This document shows positions 10,240-21,992 of a DNA stretch of 64,000 bases, piece by piece. Location of the stretch: positions 56,700-120,699 of the forward strand of contig KQ965743.1 in NCBI GenBank assembly GCA_001574975.1, written 5' to 3'. The notes beneath the pieces are model-generated. The model ran no database searches. It was not told the DNA's origin and saw only the letters and a list, made by a program, of their open reading frames with translations. Position 1 is the stretch's first letter. Each line of letters starts with the position of its first letter. The stretch is from Gonapodya prolifera JEL478 (lineage: Eukaryota > Monoblepharomycota > Monoblepharidomycetes > Monoblepharidales > Gonapodyaceae). The position numbers and the translations under genes are program-made.

Positions 10240-12861
10240 ATGTCCACGTCGCAATTCGGGACGACCGCCAGCGGTCACCCGATGACGAATGGGATCCCTC
10301 CTGCGTCGAACACGACACCTTCTGAGCCCCAAAAGATTGCAAAAGTATTCGGTGTAAGCCTCAGAGTAGGCATCATTGCGTTGGTGATCGTGAAGTGAGT
10401 CCGTTCTCTCGATGCGGTGACAGTGACTCTGCCGAGTTGAGCTGACCGACTACCGTCTATCAATCCACCAATGTGTGTGCATCAAAAAATCTTTCTCTCT
10501 GTCTCTCTAGCGTTGCGACGGTGGCTATTGCTCTTTCGCTGATATCATACTTTGAGTCAACTCGATCAAATGCTGACGCTGTTGCTCAAGGTAAAGTGTT
10601 GGGGCCGCATCGCCTAGAGTTTCTTGCGAGTACTCAAAGAACCCAACCACCACTCTAATTGTGCAGGGTCTTCCAACATTATGGCCCTCGCAACAGCAAG
10701 GCAGAGGGACGCTTCCCAGATGGTATTAACGCAGATGGGTGAGCACTTCGTTTTCATTCGGATTTTAGTTGTCGGTGTATGAAACATTGACGACACGAAT
10801 CTCCCGAAGACAACTCTCTTAACAAGATCTACGCCTTGACCAATGCAACTGCCAGCTCGATTCAGATGGGGCTCATTGATATCGGGGATTTTGAGTATGT
10901 GAAGCATGCGAACTCTTTTCAGCATCGTGTGGTCCAACTATCCAATAATTTACGATCATAGCAAACTCGGCCCACACATGGCCGTGAACCTGCGTGCCAT
11001 AATACCACCCATCCGGTACCATATGGTTTTTAATAACAAGTCGCAGGAATCTACAGGGGCGGGGTTTTTGTATGATAACTCAAGCAGTTTGGGTACGTGC
11101 TCAGCAAAGATAGATTTTCATGTTTGTGTTCTCATGCTACAGTCCTCCTAACCCTCACGCACCCAGAACCAACAAATTACTACTATCTCTATATGGCTGC
11201 CAACAAAACATGTCAAACCTACTGCCCAGTAGTCTCCACAGGTGACGCAACTTGCAGTATTGGGGAAGGGGACCTTCCCAAGGTAGTACTTACCGAGGTG
11301 GCCCTTCTCCATAGGTACCCGTTCCATGAACTGGTGGCTCACTCAAACCGCGAACGGTACATTTCTACGCGGGGGTTTGAACTCTCAGACAGCTCCTGGA
11401 CTCCAATTGTGGAAGCGCCCTTGGTACGCACCCATCGACAATGCTCCGGTTGGGACGGTGTGGATTTCGGATCCTACGACGAGCATTTCAGCATTCGGGA
11501 CTGTTCTTGTAGTTCAGTTCATCAGCTATCCCATATGGGATTCGACAAATCAGTTTGTGGCTGGCGGAATCGTCTTATTCACCCCTGATAATCTGGGGCT
11601 CATTTTGGAAAATCTGAGAGCGACTTCAACACCAAATTCTGTCTTTTACATCATTAATCATCTGGGCCAAGTGCTTGGAATGACGGGAATGATGGCTCCA
11701 AACATGACCACTACATCTGTATGTGTTACAGCCTCGGATTTCCTCATCTGACAGCACTCAACAATCTACCTTCGGATCTCTGAAAGCCCTTGGTTGTCCC
11801 TTCGGGAACAAGCTATACCCTCAAGACCATATGGGACTTTCCTCTGGCACAGTACCCGCTCGCAAATATTTCCGCCAACAAAGTCTTTGAGCATTCCGGT
11901 AGGAACCTGGACAATGACTTCGCAGATGCTCAGTTCTCTCAGGGGGACTACTACTTCCAGGTCAGTTTTAGATGCGATCTGCGAGGGTGCACGAAGGGTT
12001 ATAATCGAAACCTCATTTGATAGGTTGTCACGTACAAGCGCGCAAACTACAAATGGATCATAGTTTCTGGAGCAGTAAGCTTTCAAACTGCGCTCGCTTC
12101 TCCGGGCATTCGTTTTGATATTGCATTGCATGATTCCAGCCGGCCAACGATTACCTTTCCGACACCCTGGTTCTCCAAGCAAATCTAGCTGCGAGACTGC
12201 AGGTGACGAACAGAAACATTATCATTATCGGTAAGCATACTAGCGGCACCTGCGGCTTAACTTTTGTCTCACCAACACTTCATGACCTGTTGGGATCAGC
12301 CGTTGTGATTTTTGTGGTCATGTGCATTTCGAGCGCTGTTCTTACGGAGTACCTGATCCTTAAACCCATGCACTTCATGCTGATCGCGATGCAAAAGGTA
12401 GGTTAACTTCATTGCGAGCATTATTGATCAGTAAACACTCGTGATTTACAAAATCCAGGCTGTGAAATTCGATTTTAGTGTTGTGCGAGACTTAAACATG
12501 CACGAAGGGAAAAGGTTCTCGCTTGTTACGGAGATCCAGACGATTCAGCTTAGATTCTTTGAGATGCTGGTGAGTTTGCAAAATTATAGCGTGAAGTTGT
12601 GGAGGGAAGCCGTTCTAAAATTTGCAAAATGAATCTGTTTTGGCAACACAGAAAATTTTTGCTGACGCTCTGAAACGTGAGTCTTTGTTACATTTCGCTA
12701 CACTTTAGATTTCGGAGAACACACGCCCTTTTAATCACTTGGAATTTTTCCGCATACCAGAAAACAAGAACCTCATGCAACCCTCGAACACTACTAAATC
12801 GGTCCCATCGGCAGTGTCAAATACAATTAAAATTGGTAGTAATAATGCTCTCAATGTTTGA
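10240..12861 (+). CDS. Two-TM receptor with extracellular dCache sensor and HAMP-like segment, no output domain
   Basis: Membrane sensor assembled from about a dozen short exons that join in phase. Order: a short cytosolic N-terminus from ATG 10240; TM1 formed across the first intron (residues about 35-65, 'VATVAIALSLISYF'); a large extracellular region with 'IYALTNATASSIQMGL', 'MNWWLTQTANGTF', 'WKRPWYAPIDNAPVGTVW' and 'SVFYIINHLGQVLGMTG', as in double-Cache (PAS-like) ligand-binding domains; TM2 'VVIFVVMCISSAVLTEYL' near 12300-12350; then a HAMP-like helix ('LILKPMHFMLIAMQK') and a coiled stretch 'TEIQTIQLRFFEML'. The protein ends about 50 residues later at TGA 12859 with a Ser/Asn-rich tail. 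Related zoosporic-fungus Cache proteins often carry cyclase or kinase domains; none is encoded here. The ligand is unknown. Confidence 0.75.
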
Positions 12862-13372
12862 ATAATAAATTTGGATGAAACGCTTCAGGGGGCTTGTTTC
12901 GTAACACCGTCCTTGTGTTTAGTGGCGACTTGGTCCGAGTGTTGGGAGAACGGAAGGTTCCCCATGTCACTTGGAACCCCTCAGCGGGAACGGGGCAACT
13001 TTTTATGGTGTCAAATGGGTGAGCCGTGCAGATCCACGAAGTTTTCTATTGGAGCGTGATGAAGGGCACACGGTCACGGACGCGACAGATAGCGGGGCGA
13101 TATGCTTATTTATGTACAGAATTTTATTGTTTTACAATTGAGCTTCCAGAACGCACAGAGGCACATGCTGGGAAACTATGAAAACATCCAATCGAAAAGA
13201 ACTACCGCAAAAATCGAGCAAAGCACATTCTCGAGAGCAAGAGAAAATCGAAATCCAAAATGGCGAGAAAAATGACTAGTATGCCAGTGACCATTGCACA
13301 CGGGGTCCCGAACAGCGTCCCGGGTTCCTCCCAACGCCGACCACCGAGTCCACTTTTGCGCTCAAGCCTCAT
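12862..13372. other. Intergenic, with an orphan open segment
   Basis: After the receptor stop, 12885-13030 is open in a frame containing 'GGLFRNTVLVFSGDLVRVLG' but has no ATG and no clear splice context. I could not assign a family. The remaining sequence to 13372 lies 3' of the hemerythrin gene and shows nothing else. Confidence 0.3.
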
Positions 13373-14984
13373 CTACGCACGCACTCCGCCCACGGCCTTA
13401 CTGACGGCGTCCCACACGGCGGCGACGGACCCGGCTGGCGGGTGTGGAGAGGATTCGGGGGTCAGCAAGAAAGCAAACGTGAATCTGGTGCTGATGCGAC
13501 GCAACGTACCAGGCAGCATTGGTCCAGTTGCGCGCGAGGCGGGGGCGCGGGCTTGGCGAGGGACGACGGTCTAGATATAAAAAGGTCTAGATTGGAGGAA
13601 GATGTGAGGATCAGACATACACCAAACATACAGTCGCATTTTGGTACTGCAGTCCGAGCTCGCGCATGGTCGCCACGGCGTCTTGGCCGAGCGATGTGCG
13701 GAGGGACGGGAGCGTGACGGTTTCCTCGGTGGAGACGTGCTCTGTGGGTATGATTGGTCGGGTGGAGGGATGAAGTGGGTGTGTGAGAAACGGGGTGAGA
13801 AAAGGGTGAGAAAGGGCAGTCGGAGTGGAAGTTACCTTTGAAATCCACTGGTTGTGGGGGAAGATGGGATATTGGTGTGACGTGAATGAAGGGTGATCGA
13901 TGCGGATGGAGTGATCGAGGCACAAATTGTGATGCGCGAGAGATCGAGCAATTAAAGAGTGACGAAAGGAGAAGCAGAGATCGATAAAAAGAAACGGGAA
14001 ATGCGAAGTGATCATGTCACGGAAAGGAGAGGAAAGAGAGCATAATGAGCGATCTGCAACCACGACGCATCAAAACACGCGCCAAACCCACTTATAATTT
14101 CATGGAGGATCGAATCAAACCTCTCCTCGCTGAGTCCCTGGGCCTCGAGACTCTGGAGCTTGTCTCTGACCTCTGCGTGCGAATGTGCGAACGCGAGTCC
14201 CTTGACGGAATCTTGTTCCGAGTACAGCACAAGTTCCTCGGCGGCGGCGTGCACGGCGATGCGCCGGATCAGGTCGTCCAGGAGGAAGCGCTTCTCGACG
14301 GGGTCGCCCGAGACGACATATCTTTGGGAGGACGGACGGGCGCGTTAAGGAATGATCGCGGTATCAGGGATTATTGTGACATGGTAGGATCGGAATCAGG
14401 GCGTAATTGGATGAAACGTGGTTCAGATTTCGGAATGATGAAAAATGCCAAGGCGTGCGGGGCCAATGACACGAACCTGCTGTAGGTGGACAGAATCGCC
14501 CTGTGGTCTTCAGCAATGGCCAGATCGAGTTCCTGTGGGTTGGATTTGGGTTAGCGCGTTGTTGGTGAACGTTGGGGGCGGAAGGGAGACAGTTTTTCGG
14601 ATCAGGCCCGATCAGTCAATGACACTGTATGCCACCTCCCCGCACTTTTTCTCTTCCAACCCCGTCTCCCGTCACGGAACTCCCACGCATCGGACTTACC
14701 TTTGGCAGAGCGTGCTTGGCATTGGGTCTCCTGTCGAACTGGAACCCTTCGACCTCGTCACGGAGAATTCCAACATTTTCCTCGATCCACAGATTAGATC
14801 TGTCGCGGCCTCTGGAAATGTCCGGGCCGGTCATTGCGGAGCGTGAGGATGAGATTCCGCGGGATGGGGAGGGGAGAGCGCGGGGGAGGGCGGTGACGCG
14901 TGTGGAGAGGGCGACATTGGCGCGGATCAGAGCGCGGGCGTGGATGCGCGCAGCGGAGCGAGCGACGATAGCAGATGCAGACAT
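13373..14984 (-). CDS. Hemerythrin/HHE-domain protein, probably mitochondrial
   Basis: About 296 residues from six exons that join in phase on the minus strand: 14984-14700, 14532-14477, 14321-14092, 13847-13836 (only 12 nt), 13741-13632 and 13570-13373. The N-terminus 'MSASAIVARSAARIHARAL' is Arg/Ala/Ser-rich without acidic residues, like a mitochondrial presequence. The HHE cation-binding domain shows 'LDLAIAEDHRAILSTYSRY', 'RIAVHAAAEELVLYSE', 'FAHSHAEVRDKLQSLE' and, across the microexon, 'DFKEHVSTEETVTLPSLR'. The His and Glu spacing (H..HAAAEE..H..H..E) suits a di-iron four-helix bundle. Such proteins bind oxygen, NO or iron, or act in redox defence; the precise role is unknown. The C-terminal 60 residues after the domain have no recognised function. 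Confidence 0.82.
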
Positions 14985-16099
14985 GAGCGCGGTGCGGAGT
15001 GGAATGGGTTGGTGTTTCGGAATCCGGGCACGAACTGTCAGTTGGTTCAATGCAGGCAGAATAATCAGTTTAAGCGTGCACCCTTTCCAACCAACATGTG
15101 ACGTGGACGTGGCGCGGCTCGGTTGGATTATACATCCAATTACGCAATATTACTTTTTGCCACAATCCATTGCTTTACTAATCTTCTCCTCGCTTATCAT
15201 TCTGCCTGATGCAATAATCAACCCAAACTCAAACCTTGTGTCATGATGTAACATTATTCCATGGGCACTACCTCCAATCAAACACACAAACTAGCGTCGC
15301 CAAGTGCAATATTGTCTTCGGGAACAGAAGAAATAATGACGAATAAAGCCCGCCCTCCTTTTAGACTCGGTCAAGAGCTGAGAAGCATCTCCAACATGTG
15401 AGTGCGGTCCGCAGCGGTCCGCATTGAGTCAACAAGCCAGGAGAACTTTGACTTGTGCATTATGTCACAATTCGCAGCAAATGAGGCATACATTTACATT
15501 GTAGCCGTGAACTAGAGTCACCTTCACGGGCGGTCTGTATGACATAACCCTCCTCTCTTCGATCTCGCAAAAACAACCAATACCTGTAGCTCGTATTATT
15601 TCAAACAATGCATGTACAACCGTCATTCGGCGGACCAGTCGGATCTTGCCAGCGGCCTGTGACCACAGAAGCTTCCCATCTTTGCTGCGAAGTCCACGCT
15701 CAGCTCACCATCGACGCGCAGCAGGACTCAGAAGAAAAGGACATTACATACTCGTCTCGTCTCGTCTTGCTTCTCGATAACATCAACGAATCATCGTTCC
15801 AATTCCAATCCCATCCACCAACACATGCAAATGCAAATACAGGATCGCAACGCACCACCAACGACATTCGGGATGGTTTAAAGGCGCGGGATTGACTCTG
15901 GACCGGCGTGGATGGAAGAAGATCTCCCCAATCACAAACAGTCGGTGCGGCTTTGTTGAGGGTGACCGCCGGTCGGGGTCACAAACAACCACCTGGGCAT
16001 GCTGGACTCTTCACGCAAAGAGCCTGGCGGAGTCGATGACGCGCCCAAATGGGGGAATACGAATACTCCACACACGAGATCTGTGCAGCTCTTTCATCG
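14985..16099. other. Intergenic, no gene recognised
   Basis: No supported gene. A frame of about 95 residues starting near 15608 has neither family similarity nor splice partners. A C homopolymer lies near 16100. Confidence 0.45.
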
Positions 16100-16675
16100 A
16101 CCCCCCCCCCTGGCCAGTGACATGTCGATACCCGTTCTTCCTCGTTGACAGGGAAACCCAGGACAAACCAGGGGTTCTGGCGATGGCTCATGGCTGTGAT
16201 CACAAAGGTCGATTTTTCACGTCACTGGCTAATTCTTCACATGAAAGAACGGACCTTTCACTTTTCATTCTACGCCTGTTCTTCTCTTTGACAAGTTGAA
16301 AACGAGGACAAGGGTTCTGGCGATGGTCTTTGCTCATGGATGTGTTCAAGGTCACATTTTCATGTTTATTGCTCCTTCTTACTCTTGGTGACAGAAAGAG
16401 CTAGACATGAAAAAAAGCGGACCTTCACCGTGTTTGAAAGAAGACTATGAATGAAACATCCGGTTACCGCCCCCTGGCCAATGAAGAAGCCCTTTCTTCT
16501 CGTTGACAAGTGGCAAATGAAGGCAAGGGTTCTGGCTACATATGTTCTTCGCTCATGGCTATGTTCAACGTTATTTTTTCATGTTTCGCTCCTTCTTACC
16601 CATGGTGAAAGAGGGAGCTGCAAATGGAAAAAATGGACCTTCACCTGTTTGAGAGAAAAATTGGATGAAGCATAC
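16100..16675 (+). repeat. Three diverged tandem copies of a roughly 170-215 bp unit
   Basis: Copies start near 16105, 16270 and 16465. Shared anchors in order are CCCTGGCCA (copies 1 and 3), TTCTTC.TCGTTGACA, GGGTTCTGGC (16172, 16312, 16529), GCTCATGG, TTTTTCA.GT, GCTCCTTCTTAC (copies 2 and 3) and GGACCTTCAC (near 16250, 16420, 16635). The copies differ by many substitutions and indels. No open frame is conserved between them, so this is non-coding satellite-like sequence or a decayed duplicated element. Confidence 0.75.
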
Positions 16676-17154
16676 GGCGTGTCCGTACATGCCATTTATG
16701 GAATGGTTGCAATTTATGCTTTAGTGTACTAAAGGGGGTCGTTTGTTATTGCGCGCGGATGGAATTCGGGGCTGAGACTAGATGTGCTCTTATTTTCAAG
16801 ACGGGTTGGTTTCCCATTTGGTTCGTTCGATGATGGAAACGGAATGAAAGAAGGTACGAATCGATTCGCTGATATATTGCAAATGCAGTAAACATCAACT
16901 TTTTGAGTATATGGATTGTCGACGCTGAGCTCAGGAATTTGTGTCCAACCAAGGCTGCTCTTGTTCCACTCATCCAAGTTCAAATGCTTAAGTTCATGAT
17001 CAGTCGCGCCATGCTCCTGCTATATATGTCTCGTTGCGTACAACCTAATCCAAACAAAATCATGCTACGTACATCTACGTTCACCTTCTATACGATCTAG
17101 TCAATAAGATCCACATCTAATACATCGGATCTAACCCCACGCACGGCACGGCGC
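16676..17154. other. Intergenic, no gene recognised
   Basis: AT-richer sequence between the tandem repeat and the 3' end of the second carrier gene. No supported frame or element. Confidence 0.45.
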
Positions 17155-18819
17155 TCACCAATCCCGCTTCACACCCTCGCTCCACCACCGCACGCCCTCG
17201 TACGTGCCCATCGTCACCACGGCAGCTGGGACCGTTTTGACGAGGTTGGTCCCGAACCCGCGATAGAAGCCGCCCAGGCCTGCCGTCCTGTATATCGATC
17301 GCACAACAGACGCGACAGTGGGTTCCGGAGGGGGTGGGGATGGTTCGGAAGGGAGCGGGATTCGCGGGAGGAGGTGGTGCGAAGGGACGGGGAGCGGAGG
17401 GTGGGATGCCGCGACGTGCGTATGTAGGCGTGTTCGGACGATCTGTTGTGAGTGGCAGTGGAATGTGTTAGAGACGCGAGTCGGTCGAGAATATGGTGGC
17501 GAACAACGTTGAGAAGAACCGGTCAGACAAGACAAGCACGACATAGTCCTTGGTCCCGCAAGCCTCCAGTCCGAACCTCCCACCCTCATCCAGTCTGCTC
17601 ACCTCGTGGGGGTATGTCACTCCACTAGCGACCACTTTGGACAAGGCCGACGCGACCAGCACATCCGCCGAAGTCGGCACACCCGGTCGGTCGCTGACGT
17701 CCGCTGAGGGACGCCCAGTGAAAAAAGCGAGGAGACGGCCTGGCGCGGCAGTGGGCGGGAGGTCAGTATTGGCGAGAATGGAATTGGCTTGAGTCACTTC
17801 ACTCACTCCCCCATCCACCGACCCTCGCCCACTCGTACAACGGGAATTGCACCGCCACATGGCTGACACCCATCAAACTCGGTGCCCAACCCTTATAGAA
17901 CGCTGACAGGCCCTCGGTGCGGTATATTGTGGTTATGGCGTCCCACGTGGAGCGGTAGGTGTAGGGGGAGTTCGGATGGGACATGGTCATGAAACGCGCT
18001 GGGTGGTGGAGTTATGGGCGAGTGGTTGGAAAAGGCGTGTGACCATAGGTGTTGAGAATGGACATGTGAGCTGCATCGCCACCAAGCTGACACGTTGATC
18101 AAAGCCACCCACTTCGCAAAACCCAGCAAGGATTTGTCGCTGACGTCGCAACAATGCCGGCCGTTACAGCCGACAGGACGTGTACGAGTGTCGGTGACCT
18201 GGTCTTGGCTGCCATCGCCCCAAATAAACGAAGTATTTAAGGTTCCCTTTCTTCACACAGTTATCATCCCTATATTTAACCCACCACCATCGAGTGTTCT
18301 TTCCCATCCGGACTTGGCGGCGTCGTAAACGGTAAAGTAGATTGCCCAGTTGGGCAGGTAGCCGAGAAGTGTTTGGGGGAGGCCTTTGTACAGCCCGCGG
18401 AGGCCTTCACTTCGATGAATACGTATGAGAGAACCTGCGGGAGGAGGAGATGGGGACAGGGGAGAGGCCGCGTGCGTGTCCGAGGGGGGTGAGCAAACCG
18501 CTCCATAACGAGGAACGATTCCTTCCCCTTCCCGGTCTGGTCCTGCAATGTCCAACACCCCACCCTGCCAGCTCATCCGTAGAGGCGTGCCAGACCATCC
18601 TTCGAACTTCCACCTTTCCCTACGACACTACTCACGAAACGTCCCCCGATACGGCCCCTCATCCCACCCCTTCCTCCCTTTCGCCAGCTTCCCAGCCGCA
18701 TCGGTCCCCGCCGTACTACTACTCGATGTCTCGGCCTGGTTCTGCATGCGGATTTTGACAACCTCGAGGGGATTGGTCACGACTGCTGACGCGGCGCCGG
18801 CGAGGGAGCCGGCAAGCAT
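17155..18819 (-). CDS. Mitochondrial carrier of the NAD+/FAD/pyrimidine-nucleotide type
   Basis: SLC25 protein on the minus strand in at least five exons. Repeat 1 is 'MLAGSLAGAASAVVTNPLEV' followed by VKIRMQ, then 'GLRGLYKGLPQTLLGYLPNW' and 'AIYFTVYDAAK'. Repeat 2 is 'GIVATSATNPCWVLRSRFMT', joined across an intron, then 'YRSTWDAITTIYRTEG' and 'GVSHVAVQFPLYEWAR'. Repeat 3 is 'VTYPHEIVRTRLHTH', joined across an intron, then 'GLGGFYRGFGTNLVKTVPAA'. The Trp in the second signature (PCWVLR, usually PIWVVK) together with the 'SHVAVQFPLYE' block is characteristic of the SLC25A32/33/36, Rim2, Ndt1 and Flx1 group that moves flavin, NAD+ or pyrimidine nucleotides. The true start is uncertain: the ATG at 18819 sits directly before the first helix, and an extra upstream exon may exist. 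Confidence 0.8.
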
Positions 18820-20117
18820 GTTGGGAAGAGGCGGGTGGGAACTGGCGTTACGCAGAGGTGGTGGGGAGAGCGATAGAAGGGAAAAGAAAGGTACGGCGGT
18901 CACTCGACGTGGTTTCGGTGACGCACCCGATTCACCACCCTCGTCCACGAAATTATTATTCTCCGCCACATAGGATAACTGTAACGAGAGTTCGGCACAG
19001 GATGGGGCGGGTGGCAGGTTTTCCTCGCCAAAAGTTCTTCTTCTGGACAGCACATTCCGAATTCCACGCGGAGGACACTCAAAACACCAATGGGAGCAAA
19101 GAATTTCGCCAACACTCGGTCATTTGGCGCCATTCACCACCCTTTGCGCCTCCACGTCCGGCATATCCTCTTGACAACCACTCCAGCATGTCCCCCACCA
19201 CCTCTACCCCGCCTCCTTGGGAAGTTCGCTCACCCCGTGATGCCCAAGCATCCCTCTCTCATTCCTTGACACCCACCGAAACGCGTTCCCCACGGCTGCC
19301 TTCCACCCCGTTCGCGACCTTTGTTCAGTCCCGCGATCCGTCCTGGCCCGCCACGGGTCTGCCGACATCGACGGATCTGCGCCACCATATGCTTGCGGGC
19401 GCGGGGCGGGCGGAGGTGCGTTGGAGGGGTTCTGATGGGCGAATGTGGAGGACATCCGGAGTGGTGGAGATGGTGGGTGGTGGAGCCAGAGTGTGACAGG
19501 GCCGAGGGGTGAGATGGTGAGAGGGAGAGAGACGGGGTCCTCGGTAGGAAAGAATCAAGGGTGATGGACGGCTGGGACCGTGAATGCGCGACGTAAAAGT
19601 GTCTTTGTTCAAAATTGTGGGCCGGCGCGGCGTGGACGCTGAAAGTCAATTTCCCTTGGCGAAGGCATTCTTCGCTGGCCCGACCCTGGACGGACGTGGA
19701 CACGCAAAGCAAAGCATTAATAGCGCGAAGGTTCCAGGCAGGAATGGGAGTGAATAGGCGTGAATCAAGCTGCGCTAATGCACAAGCACACTTGAAAAAT
19801 TCCTTCTCTTCCGTTACTTTACGTCGGCGGATACTAGAGACACTTACGTATGCTTTCTCCTGCTGGAGATTGTCCGCGATGAGTTGAGGCGGTGTTCAAG
19901 TCGGACCACAGCACGGCTGGGGGCTTGTCGAGTTCCAGCGACCGGTTTTCACTCACCTTCTTGGATCCCGCCCGCTTTCAGAGGACATTGGACGCACCTC
20001 GGTGTGCACATTCTCGGCTACGGCATCATTTCTCCGTCGTTGGGAACGCGGCAGCTTCGCTTTGCTTGTTGACTTGGACTCTTGTGGGACGTTATGAGGG
20101 TCCGGGAATCCTCTGCA
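18820..20117. other. Intergenic or unresolved 5' exon of the carrier
   Basis: Open frames occur on both strands (for example minus 19455-19204 and plus 19188-19496), but each is Pro/Ser/Arg-rich without domain features. One may be a 5' exon of the carrier. I see no independent gene. Confidence 0.35.
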
Positions 20118-21752
20118 ATGCTCGACTCGCTGGAATGTACTGACTCAACGCGCTCGCGGCTTTCTGGAGCGTCTCGGCCCTCGCGGGAATCCAGAACGGG
20201 GCCGGGCAGCTCTTGGCAACCACAAAACTCGACGACCATCATAACACGCCGACCATCTCAACCATTTTCAGCATCAATCCTTCTTTTGCTTGGGCTTGTG
20301 CTCTGCGCCATATGTTGTGAGTCCATCTCTTCTGGTCGTTCACCAAATACCCTGCTACAATGCATGCCGTCCAGCCCCCCTCGCCTCCGCCTCGCTCCTC
20401 TCACTCGACGAACCCCTGGTATCTCCTCGATTTATCCTCGCCCGTGACCTGCAAACACCTGCGGATCACCAACAACGTGGCCCCGTTCACGACATCCCCT
20501 CTCTCCCCGAACCATCCTCCGATCCTTCCTCCCTCTCGCGCAGGTCGCTCGAGGCCCGACAAACGACGAACGTCACGTTTGGCTTCTACTTCACAACGCC
20601 AAAGGGCGGTGAAGTCTTCAACGTCTCGGACGTGGTGAGTATGGGCTAGTGGGCAGACAGATTAGTGTCATACGGATGGATGAAGGGTGGTCACATAAAA
20701 AACCCTATAGTGTCAAAGCTCACGGAGGACTTGGATGAAGGGTGGCTAGAGACAAGCCCTTCTGGAGATATGATGACCTACGGTACGAGAGCTGGAAGAG
20801 GCAGATACATGGGATTTATGCCCCCAAGACACAGAACTCCCTCCCTCTTCTGAAAACTGTACCACAACTGTTCTCATGATCACTTCTCCTCCCCAGTTCC
20901 GTGTCGGCATGGCCAACGACCTGCAACCCCCTCCCACCACCTTCGCCCTCAGCTTGCGCCGCGGGCAAACGACCCAAACCGCGCTCGTCATTGCCACCAA
21001 CGAGACCTTTTTGGGCAACACGTACAACTTCACCATCCCCGCCGCCACGCAGAGTGTCTTCTCGACAGACTACTACTCCGTCTTCGCTCAAGCGACCAAC
21101 TCAAAGGGCGACATGGCCTCGGGCCAGTCCAAAAACTTCATTATCAAGGGTGTTGGCGCCCTGCGCGAGCCTGGTAACTTCACGTTCGTCAGCCCTGGTG
21201 TTGGCTACTTCTGGCCCTCCAACGACACCCACCTTGTTATTTGGGACGTGCCAGCTGGGACGACCGTGTTTCCCAACACGTACACCGTATGGCTGTTTGA
21301 TGCCACGGGTAACGTCAACCTCACGCAGACCAAGGGTTACCCTCCTGTGATGAAGGGTGTTGGTCCGTTCGAGGACTCGTCTACGGGTGTGAAGCGCAAC
21401 GCCACGAGTTGGACGATCCCCGCGAACATCACCGCCGGAAGGTAAGTCCATCCAGAGCGATAGTGACACATGGGTTTGTTGGTCTTATTGAACTCACAAC
21501 CATTCCAGGTACACTCTTGTGATGCGCGCAGACGACCAAGACGTCGCGACAGATGCAAACAAGCCATACCGTGGCACCTCGTCCATTTTCGCGATCGGGG
21601 ACCCCGTGGACCAAGTCTGGCAGTCGTACGGATATCCCAGGAAAGGGGTTTTCACCGCCAGTGCGGCGGGGAAGCAGGCCATGGTTGGAACCCTGCGCAG
21701 TGTTGCAGGAGTCTTAGTGTCGGTAATTGTGGCAGTGATTGTTGCGATATAG
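20118..21752 (+). CDS. Secreted GPI-anchored Kre9/Knh1-like cell-wall protein
   Basis: Surface protein with two Ser/Thr-rich Kre9/Knh1-type beta-sandwich regions. Exons in phase: up to 20316, 20375-20634, 20897-21441 and 21509-21752. A signal peptide ('ASILLLLGLVLCAIC' running into 'SPLASA') is followed by a propeptide-like stretch ending 'RRSLEARQ', where Lys/Arg-directed cleavage is plausible. The first domain holds 'VTFGFYFTTPKGGEVFNVSD' and 'YNFTIPAATQSVFSTDYYSV'; the second holds 'FVSPGVGYFWPSNDTHLVIW' and 'TSWTIPANITAGRYTLVMRA'. The last 30 residues have a small-residue site then a hydrophobic tail ('VAGVLVSVIVAVIVAI'), a GPI signal. Many NxT/S sequons. The ATG at 20118 is the first in frame but gives an over-long leader; a further 5' intron ending near 20268 is likely, so the start is uncertain. 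Confidence 0.72.
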
Positions 21753-21992
21753 AAGTGGGGTGTTTGCCATGTAGCATTTGAGCTGGGTATTTGCCTCGTG
21801 GATAGAATTTTATGTTCCACCATCCGTCCCCCCAAAAATGCATTTTAGTGGTATCGTTACATTCTGTGGAAAACATCTTCCATTCTCTGAGCAAGCTCCG
21901 TCACATCGCTTTGACGGCGAATATACATAACCCTTCACACCCCATGGGATTGCCCCCACTTATCTATAAGTCCTTTGCGCACCGTGTAAGTT

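Noticed and set aside
15608-15895. 95-residue plus-strand frame starting with ATG
   Set aside because: No domain, no splice context, composition like the surrounding non-coding DNA.
16968-17100. Short frames near 16900-17100 as small genes
   Set aside because: No similarity, no splice partners, and the region is AT-rich.
19188-19496. Plus-strand frame with 'HHMLAGAG', at first taken as the start of another carrier
   Set aside because: No further carrier exons follow on the plus strand; the match is short and the complementary strand is equally open.
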